Part shown: piece after piece, positions 24,071 to 35,736 of the stretch
How the letters are laid out: each line of letters begins with the position of its first letter
How positions within the stretch are numbered: the stretch's first letter is position 1
From: Strobilurus pachycystidiatus
Taxonomy: Eukaryota > Basidiomycota > Agaricomycetes > Agaricales > Physalacriaceae
Assembly (NCBI GenBank): GCA_019915135.1
Contig: JAHLMK010000006.1
Span: 2,418,001 to 2,482,000, forward strand
DNA: 64,000 bases
Reading direction: 5' to 3'
Notes under the pieces: generated by a model
What the model was told of the DNA's origin: nothing
What the model saw: only the letters and a program-made list of their open reading frames with translations
The model's database searches: none
Program-made: the position numbers and the translations under genes

Positions 24071-25214
24071 TGATCCGGAGTCGTTATCGTTCAGGCCTGT
24101 AGAATGTGGACGCGTACCGGCTCATGAATATGGTATCGCGTTTTGGGTAGAGATTTCAAGTTTCTAGCCCACGCTAGCTTGTCTTTGAATAAGAGGCTCG
24201 TGTACAACGATGTCCAGCTCACCAGAATCAACATCAAGTAAGGAAGGTTGCGGCAGGCGTAGCCAGGAGCGAGGACGCGACGAACGCGCTACTCCTTGTT
24301 GGTTTGAAGTCTTGTCGATGCAGCGTCAATTGACTTGAACAGGAAAGCGTTGAGTCATGGAAGAAACTCGTAATCGAGCGGCTTGCCTTAAAGTACGGTA
24401 ATCTCCCCAGTTGTGCGTTTGGCAGTGCTTCAAACCATTCCTACGCCGCGGGGAGTACCAAGCCAACGCCTAGAGAATAAGAGGGCCGCCTAGAGAATAA
24501 GCGGGCCGCCTCAGCGACAGAGACGTGGTGAGAAAAGCAGAACAAGAGCAGAAGTAGCGAGTCGGCGGCTCGGCTCGGCTCGCCGCCCGGGTCCAGATTT
24601 ACCACGCGAGTTGTGCCTGCCAGTACGCTTTGCTTGGACACCACCGCCTCCATCGCGTCGTTCGGGCTCGCAATGACCGTCGAACGCGCTAGCCACGCTC
24701 CGGGAGGACACGAACACGGGTGATTCATGGGACTCGGAGGCCGTGGCGAGAATGGCGGCAGCATCGGGGGACTAGATGGACTAGGTGCGTTTGCTTTGCA
24801 GCTAGCTCGTATGGCACGCTGACGAGGATCTTCAATCATCTGTATCAGCACGCCCGCTACCTGCGCGTTTACCATGCGTCCATCGACGAATTCTCGCCGC
24901 CTAGCCGCTTTTCTTTGCCATGTGCGCTTACTGGACGCGCCTCCGCGCACGCCTTCGACTATGCCAGATGCACTCCGCAAGCCGGCCACGCCTGTTTAGC
25001 TGCGCTGCTCGTGCAGTGCAAAGAAAGTCTTTCATCCCGCACGCCAGCTGTCCGGCGAATGCTTGCTACGCACATCTGAGCCCGTCCTCCTCGCCTCCTT
25101 TGCTCCTGCACCCAACCGCCGTAATCCTCAGCTCCCCGGGTACCCAAACCCATCTCGGATAATACAGCACACGCCATCGCCCGCACATCTGCCCAAGAGA
25201 CCACCGAAGCACAG
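24071..25214 (+). pseudogene. Eroded chromodomain-family relic (block b, left of the hAT-like element)
   Basis: AGCCAGGAGCGAGGACGCG at 24262-24280 recurs exactly at 61063-61081. The stretch from about 24540 to 25190 parallels 61315-62000, including Pro-rich codons related to the Ala-Thr-Pro repeats of the intact gene. Multiple stops and frameshifts are present. Confidence 0.45.
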
Positions 25215-25222
25215 GAGCAGAT

Positions 25223-25857
25223 TGAGTGCGGCGGGAAACAGGTCCCTGGTAATTAGCAGTACCTATTTTACATGGGTAAATTAGCGTTAATTAGCGCTAA
25301 TCTCCATCGGCCCATCAAGCCGGCAAATTTGAGGTGTAAATCAGAGTCAAATAGCTAGCACGTACTATGCAGCGTTGTCGGTGACCAAGACGAGCAGTAT
25401 GGTTTAGAACAAGGCGATTTCTCGTCTCTTCACTTTCTCGACGCAATTCAATCAACACAGCGGCAAGTCTGCGGGATTGTTACGGTACCATTCACGCTGA
25501 CAGTCGGGATCGACATTTTGATCGGCGCGCGATTTTGCACCGACTTTAGGCTCAAACCACGGACACGCTCAGAACGCGCTGGCTCGCTCCTTGGCATGGA
25601 CCTGTCACCATTGCCGTACAGACGGGAGCACAATTTAGATTGCTAGATTTTCCTAGGCCTATTTGACTGCTGATTAACATGCAAAATAGGCCTGTTTGAC
25701 TGCTAATTAGCTGTTAAATAGCTCGGAGCTCCCGGGGGCTACCGCCCCCGGACCCCCGTTAATTAGCTGAAAAATAGCCCGGTCAAACAGGCCCCTTCGG
25801 GGCCTAGTGCTAACCAGCACTGTCAACCAGGTCCGAAACCTACTTCCCGCCGCACTA
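25223..25857. mobile_element. hAT-like element (635 bp), longer relative of the one at 10620
   Basis: The first about 155 and last about 150 bases match the 10620-10904 element almost base for base. The middle carries about 330 extra bases (25379-25706) plus a 22-base GC-rich insertion near 25730. Flanks are GAGCAGAT (25215-25222) and GAGCAGAA (25858-25865), a 7-of-8 match to an 8-bp duplication. The left end has one extra base (TGAGTGCGG instead of TAGTGCGG). No transposase is present. The smaller copy could be an internal-deletion derivative. Confidence 0.75.
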
Positions 25858-25865
25858 GAGCAGAA

Positions 25866-26880
25866 ACATGACTCGCGCATGGACCTGGACGAGGGCGGAA
25901 TTCACAGGGTCAGGCGAGAGAGATAGAGTTGGAGCGGACAGAAATGGAGAGCGCAGTGCATGGATGGTACGTTCGACACTGGTTTCTTGGCTGAAGATGG
26001 GCTGACGCGTATTCATCCGTAGATCGAGCAGGAGCGTCCAGTCAAACCCTCCTTCGCCACCTCTGCCGCTCCCCCGGCCAGGACCATCCTGGTTTAAAAT
26101 GAGACGACGACGGTGTGCATCGTCTTCCAATTCCACCCTCTTCCCAACTTTCGCCCCACTCACGACGAGAACACGAAGGACAGGCACCAGAACACGATCA
26201 ATCATGCCGCGCAAAACACATCCACATTCCCGAATCCCGGTCATCACGCCCAACGCCTTCGCACCCTACCTCGGGAAAAGGTACTCGATCGGGGAGTTGA
26301 GCTCGCCTGTTAAGCCGACACAAAACGAAGAATTCGCACAGACTTGTCGCCCACACGCAGATTCGTGCCCACGAACAAATTCTCGCCCACGAACAGATTC
26401 TCGCCCACGAACAGATTCTCGCCCACGAACAGATTCTTGCCCACAGAGAACTGAGGAGGGTGATGGGGAGGAAGGGGAGGGATACGCAGAGGATGGTGTG
26501 AGAAGTCCATGGTGCCAAGGAGGGAAAGGACCCGCGGCGGACGTGGGGTGAATGATCTTCTCCCCGCTCAGATTACAAGAGACCGTCCGACGGGGGTGAT
26601 CATCCTATGCGCTAGGAGACGGGAGAGAAGGGGGAAGCGAGCGCGGATGCCGAGGAAGAGGGAGAGGGAGAGGGAGATGGGGTGAACGAAGTGGGGGGGT
26701 AGTGCGATCAACATGAGAAGGAGGTGGAGAGGGGGGAGAAGGGACGAAGCGGAGGAGGAGGAAAATTGACGAAGATGACGATGAAGAAGATGGGCAGGCG
26801 AAGGGGAAGAGTGCGTACAGCGAACAATGTGGCGCGGCGGGTCCTCGGTGGGGGGCGTAGGCGGCCACAACCAAGGAGGC
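25866..26880 (+). pseudogene. Eroded chromodomain-family relic (block b, right of the hAT-like element)
   Basis: A frame near 26200-26330 reads NAFAPYLGKRYSIGELSS, matching NAFAPYLEKDDSIEEFSS of the intact gene and a similar piece near 62370. It is followed by an 18-bp minisatellite, then purine-rich DNA parallel to the 5.8-6.3 kb relic. Stops interrupt it. Confidence 0.55.
26348..26446. repeat. 18-bp minisatellite (about 5.5 units)
   Basis: The unit CGCCCACGAACAGATTCT is repeated head to tail. The first two units are diverged and the last is partial. In one plus-strand frame it would encode Arg-Pro-Arg-Thr-Asp-Ser repeats. A single related unit lies near 62463, so the array expanded only in this relic. 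Confidence 0.85.
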
Positions 26881-27011
26881 GGCGGCGGCGCTAACAGATT
26901 CAGCGGCGGCAACAAAGGGGGCACCTTGTTCTCTTCCACGTCTGAGTCGCTCAGGGACATCGACGACGAGTCTTCGTCGTCCTCCACGTCTTCCAATTCC
27001 ATGTCGTCCTC

Positions 27012-27302
27012 TTCGGATTCGCCCTGATCCTCATCTACATCTCCGCCAACTCGTACATCGTCGACAGCTACAGCGCATTCGCTGCGTCCGCCATCGCCGC
27101 GAAGACCTTGCTGAGATCGGAGGTGGCGTCGGCCGTCCCTCTGTTCGTGAATCAGATGTTTCATAACATGGGTTTCCAATACGCGGGCCTGCTATTGGCG
27201 TTGGTGTCCGCTGTCATCACGCCGATACCGTTCATCTTCTTCAAGTATGGGGAGTCTATACGCGTCGAGCGCACCCCGTCCGTGGCGTTGGATAGGAGGA
27301 AG
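27012..27302 (+). pseudogene. C-terminal fragment of a major facilitator (MFS) transporter
   Basis: The frame reads FGFALILIYISANSYIVDSY and later AKTLLRSE, VPLFVNQMFHNMGFQYAG, LLLALVSAVITPIPFIFFKY, ending before a GTGCGT donor. This is the conserved last two membrane helices and tail of fungal DHA1-type multidrug MFS transporters. The upstream ten or so helices are missing; the 5' side runs straight into the chromodomain relic. The fragment itself has no stop. It looks like a rearrangement breakpoint rather than a working gene. Confidence 0.75.
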
Positions 27303-29450
27303 GTGCGTCGTTGTTGGTTGGTGTGCATGGGTTGGGTAGACGCCCTGTCTCTCCGACTCTTCCGAATCCTCTCTCCATGGCTTACGAGCGGGTCATGGAG
27401 CAGATATGCATAGGACGAACGCATGTAGGTACAGGTCCCGACGTAGATTTTGCGTGCACGGTCGTCACTGAAGACACCAGATTCAGATATCCGAGATGAA
27501 CATGCTTCACCCTTGAATGCAAAAGTAACAATTCGAGTCGTCAAAGATCCTATTCACATCGCCAACCCAGGTACTCCTTTAATACTTATACTACTCCCCG
27601 TTCCTTCGTAATTCAACTTCTTATGTCTTCCACTTCGCTATCGACGGCCTAAGTAGCCGCCGCGGGTCTCTTACACCGAACGAAAAGAACCCGAGCAGGA
27701 TTATTGTCCCCGTCGAGGTCAGAAAGAAATCCGCCCGAGTCCATGCGACTCACCGAGCCACAACCCCGTATTCATGAGCTTGCTGCCCTGTCATACAGCC
27801 ATCTCGTTCGGTGGTGCTGTAGACTACTTTGGATCTCGTATCAGTGGGATGACGGAGACTGAGGATTCAATCTGACGTACGCAAATGTTGCATTGACAGC
27901 AAGCGCGTCATCTGTATTCTGCATCCGAGCGATGTCCTGCGGCGCATCGATACCGACGATCTCTTGTAGAAATCATCCGTGCGACGACCATATGACTCGA
28001 CATAACCGCTACGCGATTGCTCATCAGTTACGCGATATGGAAATGCCGGGAAGGGCCTACCGAGTTGGGAGACATTGCCCGCCGGGAGGAAGTGGCATGT
28101 CGGGACTCAGAGACGCGGTAATTGAAGTGACGACGAATATGATTGAAGTTTGCTGCTACTCCGATAAATCCAGACCGCCACGGATGTACTGTCCTATAAA
28201 TATAACTCAGCCAGGGAGATCGTATGGGGGCAAACCAACATACGTTTGAGATGAAAATCGTCCCATCTGCAGCAGTTTGATTGAAGCACGGGGAGGTAAG
28301 ATACACATGCTCGAGGCCCATTTCAACTCTAGAGACGTCAGCGCCCTGAATCTGACGAAATTGCATCGGAGAAACGGGTCGGTCCAACCGCGAGTCTGAT
28401 AATCTTAGACCTGAAGTGACTGAGACTCAATCACTCGGGTATGTAGAGTATGAACGCTTACCGGATCACGAAGATGCTATGGCCTTTGAGGTACCGACTT
28501 CGTCAGCCGAGCGGACCGTGGTCAGAAACGGCAGGAAAGTCGCCGACTCGCCGGGATGGACTATACAACCTGCATACTTGAAACCCACAAAACGCTGTGA
28601 AGGTCATGAAGCGAAGCTTTGTAGCACGGAAAAGTCAGTACTCACCGGCCGCAACGGCACGAAAACGATTCGTGGGTGTTGTCCGGACGAGGCTGTTGAT
28701 CCAAGTCGACGAACATTGAGTTGGACGCGCAAAAAAGTTGGTGTAGCCGCTATGAAGGATGGAATACATGCGGTCATAGTATCCGCATCCATAGCTAAGT
28801 CCAACTTTGGGATTGTCATGCTATTCTAAGCCCAGACATTGATGCGTCGTGGAATGGACGCGCAAGCTCAGCTCCATGCCGCGGGTTGTGCACAAAGAAG
28901 ACGTATCATCTCGCGGGTGTTAATAAGAAGATCGTGCAATCTGCGAAACCAGTGTGGGGAGCGAAAGTCAACTCTGTGAGCCTGCGTACTGGTGGCGAGC
29001 TCACCATCATGATCCAGTGACAGAAAGCGCGAGGACGCGTCAAACGCGTCGGTCCGGATTCTTCTGTGGGACTCAAAACAATGCGGCGTGGCGAGAGGTG
29101 GTGCGAGGAAGCAGAACTGCTTCATGGTCAAAGGCAAACAGACGCACCCACAAAAGGAAATATTCGGCTGCTCGGCTGCGCAATTTGTCAGCAGAGTCCA
29201 GACTACCACGCGAGCTGATCTGCCCCTTACCATATCATCACGTTGTGTCTGCTATCCCCAACTACGGTCCGGACTCGCAGAATGTGCCAGATCGCGCGGC
29301 TCGATGACCATGCTTGTGTTTCACTAACCTGGCTCACTAACGTCGGAGTATGAACTTGATTTGGAAGGTTGCTCCCACGGACTCCCGAGCTCGCGTAGTT
29401 GGCGAGCGCACTGGCTACTGTGACTCGAGGCTCCATGTAGATTAGTACAG
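27303..29450 (-). pseudogene. Relic block c (membrane-gene remnant and adjoining eroded DNA)
   Basis: The minus strand near 27660-27720 encodes a hydrophobic segment (TSTGTIILLGFFSFGVR) preceded by AWTRADF, parallel to SWTEADF near 3100. GTACAGGTCCCGA near 27430 recurs near 59643. Near 29020 and 29180 the anchors GCGAGGACGCG and CAGCAGAGTCCAGACTACCACGCG match blocks a, b and d. No intact frame remains. Confidence 0.4.
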
Positions 29451-30640
29451 ACAGCCATTAGATGACTGTATCTGATAAATTTGACTTGATTTCACGCGCG
29501 CTTTGGGTCTGGCAAGGTGATATTCTGATGTGATCTTTGACAGAGAGGTCGGCACCGGTCTGCAGCTCTTGCAATGCTTTGCAGCCATCTTTTGTCACTT
29601 GTGAGCTACAACAGCAGCAGTAATACTCACGTACATCAATCTGAGTTCATTCTGAGGTGTCACTCTCCCGCACTGTGTCTGCGTCGCGCCGCGTTACTGA
29701 CGCATATACCGGATCAGGCCTGGATTCAGACTCCGAAGTTAGTGAAATCTGTGCAGAGAACCAAATTCAGTGCACGTCACAAATCTCATAGAAATCCAGG
29801 AAACTCACACAATGTTTTCAAGCACTACCCGCATCTCCTGGATTTTTTTGGGGGCCGCACCGCTTCCTTAGAGCGAGATTTACAAGATTTCACTAACCTC
29901 CGAGAGATTCTTCCCAATCGGGAGGACACATGATCGGCGTGCGCTCCTCCCTGAAATGGTGCTTGCTCCCGACTCTGAAGTGTACTGCTCCCACATTGCC
30001 TTCAGCTGGTTGAGACTTTTATTGCAGGTAGGCCCGGTTGTCTCCTCTCCTTTCCTCCTTTCTCTCTCTTCTTTTCTTTTTCTTTTCTTTTTCTTTTTCT
30101 TTTAATTATTACTAATAGGCACAAGCATCGTCACCGAGCCAGATGATCGCGCTTGGCATCTTTAGTGCGCGCGGACCGTGTACCTCGCGGCAGAAGACGT
30201 AGATCAAAATAAGAAGACGAACAAATCTTCAAGGCTGGCTGCGCGGACCGACTGGATACTTTCTCCGGAACTTTGTACGTTGGCTGCGATCTGGGTGCCA
30301 ATGTGCGTTTTTGGTGTGCGTCTATGCGTTGGGTTTCTAGTTGACGGAGATAGACAGGCAAACACGTCGGAAAGGAAAAAGATTAGGAAGGGTGCTGAGC
30401 GTGTACCAGACGCAGAGCCAGGTGCGTGCCACCCCCAACCACAAGGATAGTGTGTGTGGGTCTTGTTGGATCGTGGGGCTAGGTGTGACGAGGTCTTCGT
30501 TGTCAAGGAAGCCGCCGGTAAGAAGAGGAAGCATTCGGGTCGGCAGAGTCGGTGCGAACCGGCAACCGGGTACGAGAGCCGGTCATAACAACTTAAGTAC
30601 TTAAACAGCCGGGCGCGCCGACCCGATTAGGATGCAAGCG
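29451..30640. other. Left flank of the transposon nest
   Basis: Broken plus-strand frames at 29574-29940 contain DLQDFTNLREILPNREDT, which might be a fragment of an F-box/LRR gene; this is weak. A stretch at 30360-30425 (frame with SERKKIRKG, ending before GTGCGTGCCACCCC) resembles chromodomain-gene exon DNA near 11800 and 12930. If real, it could be the left remnant of the gene whose right part is at 54003. Confidence 0.3.
30040..30113. repeat. Polypyrimidine tract
   Basis: About 70 bases of almost pure C and T (TCTCC, TCTTTTC and TTTTTC runs), ending in TTTTAATTATT. A simple-sequence repeat. Confidence 0.8.
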
Positions 30641-32527
30641 CCTTCCATTGTAGTTCAAGATACAGAGAGGGATGTCTGGTGGGTGGAGAGGCGTTTTGCA
30701 CCCTCTCTCTTGTACCATAACATTCTTGTCTTATCTCATCTCTTAGCTGTCTTTCTTTCATGTCCGTGGCATGGATTTCAACACTCTTTTGAACTCTGCT
30801 TCTTTGGCAGCGCCTCCTGCTGTGCCACACTCAATTGTAGACATTGGTCCACTTATTCTGAGCCTTGCTAGCCGCCTGTCTCATGGGGACCGCTTGCTGG
30901 CATCCCTCCCTACCTTCTCTGAGCTGTCTAGACTCAATCCGTCGCCGCCAGAGGCAAACAGCGCCTCTTCCCCATGTCCGTCACATATCACGTCCTCTGG
31001 CATTCCTCCCGCTCAGTCAGAGGACAATGCGCATAGCCCCTCGCCTCCGTCAGCTTCGATCCCGTCATCTAATCCAGGACTGTCGACCACATTGCCTGTG
31101 CCTCCTCCAGACAGCTCGCCTTCTCCCTCCCTTTTCACTGCTTTTAATGACCCCATACCTCCCACTTCAGTCGCTGAGAATGTGCGTCTCAGCCGCAAGA
31201 CTATGCTCTCAAAGCTGTATACATTTGACACTCCAAACGCCTACATCGAGTACCCAGAGTCCGGTCCTGATTCTTTTGTTGGGTACAAGCTTTGGATGGA
31301 TCACAGTAACTTGATCAATCCGACGCTAAACTTTGCATACTCTCTTGGACAGCCGCATGGATAGAGCGCACTCAGTAGTCCTATGTACTGCGACTTGATG
31401 GTAGGAGCAGACGGAGAGCACATTCCGTGTGTTGTCTCTCATTCAACATGTAAGTTTTGCATCTTGTTCTTGTGGTTCTAGATTCTGACCTTTACCTAGG
31501 CAGTGGCGCCAAGATCTGCCCTCACGCAGATTGTGATAGCCTCTGCCAGCCTCATACTTCCGCGATGCGGGCGGCGGTCTATGAGTGACTAGAACTTGAT
31601 CAGGAATGTCAACTCGACTACGCCTCACCCAGTGTTGATGTCTTTGAGCAAACTTCCGCCTTGATCACCGGTCTTCGCAATTTAGGTTGCCATGCTATTG
31701 CTCAGCAGCCCACACTTCCTGTAGGCAAATCAGACACCGCTCTTTGGGAGTTCAACAAGGAGCACTTGAAGATGCTTTGACGTGGGTATCAGGACAAGGT
31801 TGAGCGTTGTCAAGGTCGGATAACTTTTGTTTACGACTCTTAAGACAATCCGTTCCTCTCGTACGTCTGTTTAGTTGCTATATAACCATTTATGTAAACT
31901 CTATGCATCAGGTGCGAGCACTACTCTTCGGAGCATTCTTGCAATCACTATGTCTTTTACTTGGATGACTCATTTGACCTGGACTACCTTGAGGCAGTCT
32001 ACACTGGCGACACTGAGGAGATTGAGCGTATCGAGAACTTTGCTTTGGAGATAGGCTGTGGCCCGCTGATGGAGTGTACATCAGTTGTGAATGCCTCATC
32101 TCGGCGACCGTGCTGCCGTATGTTGACTTTTTCTTGAGTCACAACACTTCTCAATCTGAGTTTCTAGCATTCACGCATCGAGATGCCGAGGGACGACTCT
32201 ATCAGCCCCTCATGCAGACCATTCTGTGTGAGGTCAAAGTACGTGTATGGACGCCGTTCCCCAATTATCGTACTTGCTACTTGTACGTCCTTGTCACTGT
32301 CAAGGGCGCACACAAACATCCACTTCCATTTCCATCGACTACACCTCTGCGCGGAGCTGTTCACTCTCTTTGATCGTGTTGGCACCAATCTTGCTGACCT
32401 CACCATTTGACGATTCCTTCGCAATGATCTCGTTTGTGCATATCTAGCTGAATGGGTACCCAACAAGCCCTTTCCCGCCCTACCAGATGTTCATGTCTCC
32501 TTGGAAAATTGCGCCCATCTCAGGATA

Positions 32528-33660
32528 GTGCCGCTCAAACCTACCTTATTCACAACTTATTCCGCAACTTTTAACCAACTTATGTACCACAGATAAGTTG
32601 TTGTGAACACAAAAAGTGAATCCAAGATCCCTTATTTGAGATATGACCATTAATGAAACAACTTATTTGGCATAGCGTTTCAAACTCTGACGGCAGAAAT
32701 GGCAGGCAAAGCCTCACCGCTTTGTTCAAAACCACCATAGCGAGCACGGACGTGTGTCTGTTCACAATGGGCTCTGTCTCTTGTACATCCTGTCCTTTCC
32801 TTCTCTGTCCATGGTGCCCATAAGGTGAGGGTCCACACATACACCATCTGTCTGACTCGTCGCCTCCCTAGAACCCAGAGCTCCGTTAAAAGCTGCTCCC
32901 GGACTCAACACAACACCGTTGCCACAAAGAGAAAGAAGGACATTGCCGCCGCCCCAATAATGCACCCTGCCCTCGGCATCATCTCAACTTAGACCTCTTC
33001 GCAACAACCCCAGTTCCGCTCACCGTGTATGCCAGTCATCACTGGCAGACCGTCCGACTGATCAGAGACACCATCTTGCACCTACCTCATCACATTGGCA
33101 CGATGTACCACAGATGGTAACATCATTGACATCTCAACAAAACTCTGCATACTGGGCACATTTGGAGTAGTGTACAGATCATGTTCTTGTACTGTGTATA
33201 TAGCGCAAGTCTTTCACCTCCTTGTGCTAGCTCTCTCAAATAGAGAGATCTACTTCTTTCAAGGAGTTGTCACTGTGTGAGTCGTCAGATAGCTCAGGTG
33301 AGAGAGATGTATCATCCAGCATCATCCAGCTTAAGAAGCATCCCGATGAAGAGTCTTCATCAAATCTGCGGAGTCCAACTCTAGAGCTGGAATCTGAAGT
33401 CTGAGCGCGCTAAGTCGTAGTGCCGCTCCGGCAGAGGTTGTTGGTGCCGAACTTGCCGGTCCAAGAGGTGTCCGATATAATGCACTTTAGCACGTCTTAT
33501 TTGTGTTTTTCTCAGACCCCCATTTCAAACCTGGACTTATTTTCCACTCAGGTTGACGACTTATTTGGGACAAGGTGAGTGAGGCCTCTGCCAAAAATTC
33601 CATTACGTCACATTATAAGTTGCGGGATAAGGCACCAATAAGGCCAGGTTTGAGCGGCCC
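32528..33660. mobile_element. 1133-bp inverted-repeat element with TA target duplication
   Basis: The left end GTGCCGCTCAAACCTACCTT mirrors the right end, whose complement starts GGGCCGCTCAAACCTGGCCT. TA flanks both sides (32526-32527 and 33661-33662). Excision would join AHLR to a segment ending YIKQAKTVCFPEGTGWKG in the surrounding transposase frame. CAACTTATT-like motifs recur near both ends. There is no coding capacity. The TA duplication fits Tc1/mariner-type elements, but the ends are not typical of a family I know. Confidence 0.75.
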
Positions 33661-34238
33661 TAATGTATATCAAACAGGCAAAAACTGTTTGCTTTCCTGA
33701 AGGAACAGGTTGGAAAGGTATGTTTCTACTTGCGTCAGTACACAGCATACTCATGCCTTTACGCAGGCGCACTTTGCAAGTACCGGAGCCAACAGAGTCG
33801 TCCTGTTCATGAGCACTACATCTGCAAGATGATTGAGTACACCAACGCCGCGCCGGATAGCATCAAAGATGCTGATACTCACGCGGATGATGACCTTCCC
33901 GGAACTGGAGAGAACCGAATCATCATCTGCATGCCTCAGAGTGCAAGCCGCTGCCTACTGAAGGCACAGTATGTCGAGATGGATATAGCTTTCAAGCGTG
34001 TTAACGGGTACTTTGAGTTTGAGATTGGTGCACTGGACTGCAAGACAAACTCCAGTAAGAACTTCTATCGCCACGCAGATTCAGCTTGATTAATCCTTTT
34101 TGTTAGCTGTTATCTTTGCGCGTGCTTTTGTGACGCAAGAGCCCGCAGAACTCCATCGACGTCTTCTCAACAAAATTGACCGGATTGTATTCCAGGATAC
34201 CGGAGAGAGCCTGCAGTGGTGTCACCTCCATGCATCTC

Positions 34239-34511
34239 CACTGCATGAAATATATCATATTTACGCCTGAAATATGGTGAAAAAATGTAAAATTCCTTCA
34301 GCATATCTTGACTTCAAAAATGATGAAAATATTGTAAATATACATGAAAATATGGTAAATATATGCTATACCTTGCTATAATCAGGTGTATTCATCATAT
34401 TTCCACTCAATTTCATGTAAATTTTATTATTTTCAAAGTGAAAAAATGCTAAATAAATTTTACACTTTTTCACCATATTTCCGGCGTAAATACGGTATGT
34501 TTCATGCAGTG
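34239..34511. mobile_element. CACTG-ended miniature element (273 bp), copy 1
   Basis: The terminal inverted repeat begins CACTGCATGAAA and continues TATCATATTTACGCC with few mismatches. The 3-bp duplication CTC flanks it (34236-34238 and 34512-34514). Removing the element and one CTC restores TGGTGTCACCTCCATGCATC followed by TCATCTGGATGAAACG, an open transposase frame (WCHLHASHLDETDG). The interior is AT-rich and non-coding. CACTG ends with a 3-bp duplication fit CACTA/EnSpm- or Harbinger-like non-autonomous elements. The second copy is at 44402-44674. Confidence 0.88.
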
Positions 34512-35736
34512 CTCATCTGGATGAAACGGACGGCCTTATTCTTCAGGTAACCAGTGATATCCACAGCGGTCAGGCCAAGGGTAGCTTTCTTCCTTTCTGA
34601 GATATGAGCTGCTCTTACTCTCCATACAGGTTTTGGCGAGTACCTCCAGGATAAGGCGCAGCAGCTCCCTGGGAAGTACGATCTGCATGAGCCCGACCGG
34701 TTACTTTCAGAACTTGGACCGTATGATCATCTCAAGTGCGTTTTCAGAGCCTGTTGAGTACATGGCAAACAGAATATCACAGAGAAAAAGCAAATACTGG
34801 ACAGTGTTTGCAGAATCATGTACGGTATGTACACAATGCGCCATGCTCACTGGGATAGGGATCTTGAGACTATTGGACGTGAGGGCGGTAAGGCTGCCAT
34901 TGGTATGAGAAGTTGGTCATTATCTGCATATGTACTGACGCACTTGACAGACTGGATCCTTGACAAGGATAATTGCAAATTTGCGTGGGCCGCAATATGC
35001 TGGCAGTTCAGCTTCATTCCAGAAGCAATTTGGCGCGCTGGCAACTCGAACGACAACATTATCGAGGCCGCACATTCTGACATCAATCAAGAAAGTACCA
35101 ACCTTACTCTCGTTGGGGGAATCGAAACGGGGTATTGTTTCAATTCAATGAAGATGGCTGCACTTGAGGTAGGTGCTGATTTTTTCTCTGTAGTGTTCTA
35201 GTATGCTCAATGGTGCCAAGGCTTGTGAGAACTATGAGATTCGTCCATCCTATCACTCTGGGCATCGATATGAGAACAGTGGACGGCTGTGAAACAAACT
35301 TGTAAGTTGTTGCTCGTTCCCCGGTCTTCACGCTCGTACTCAACAGGTATAGAAAATAATCAATACAATAAACTGGAGAAGGAAGATAAACGAATCATCA
35401 AACAAAACATACGAGTCCAAGCTGCCCTGAACAAGAAAGAATGTTCTGCTGCCAACTACAAACGCATCACTGCCGAATACAACAATGTGCGCGTACAGCA
35501 CGCCTACAACTTTGCTCTATTACAACGACTTCATAACAATGTGCTTGCCGCTTACACTATTTACGAACAGGCCCTTCAATTATGCACTGACAAGATTGAC
35601 ATTGGACTGGCACTTCCACCAGATACGGGAACTGTGGAGGTAATTACTGAGTAGATTATAGTAATACACTCTAATACTGCGACAATTATACACAACAACT
35701 TGAAGATATCAAAACTATTCATTGAGCTGCAAGATC

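Larger units (their letters stand above)
30771..35656 (+). pseudogene. Decayed multi-exon putative transposase of an agaricomycete repeat family
   Basis: The ATG at 30771 opens MDFNTLLNSAS, a Pro/Ser-rich N-terminus. Further on are MVGADGEHIPCVVSHSTC, YFEFEIGALD, SDIHSGQAKG followed by an intron, GPYDHLKCVFRAC, ICWQFSFIPEAIW, and a coiled-coil tail ending at 35654. From memory, these motifs belong to a high-copy family of large agaricomycete proteins thought to be transposases; I cannot give a formal family name. Stops at 31362, 31586, 31778 and 34755 kill the frame, and three of these fit CGA to TGA. Two elements sit inside it (32528-33660 and 34239-34511), and removing each with its target duplication rejoins the frame. 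Confidence 0.55.

Noticed and set aside
26348..26446. 18-bp repeats as a CRISPR array
   Set aside because: Units are directly adjacent without spacers and the genome is eukaryotic. It is a minisatellite.
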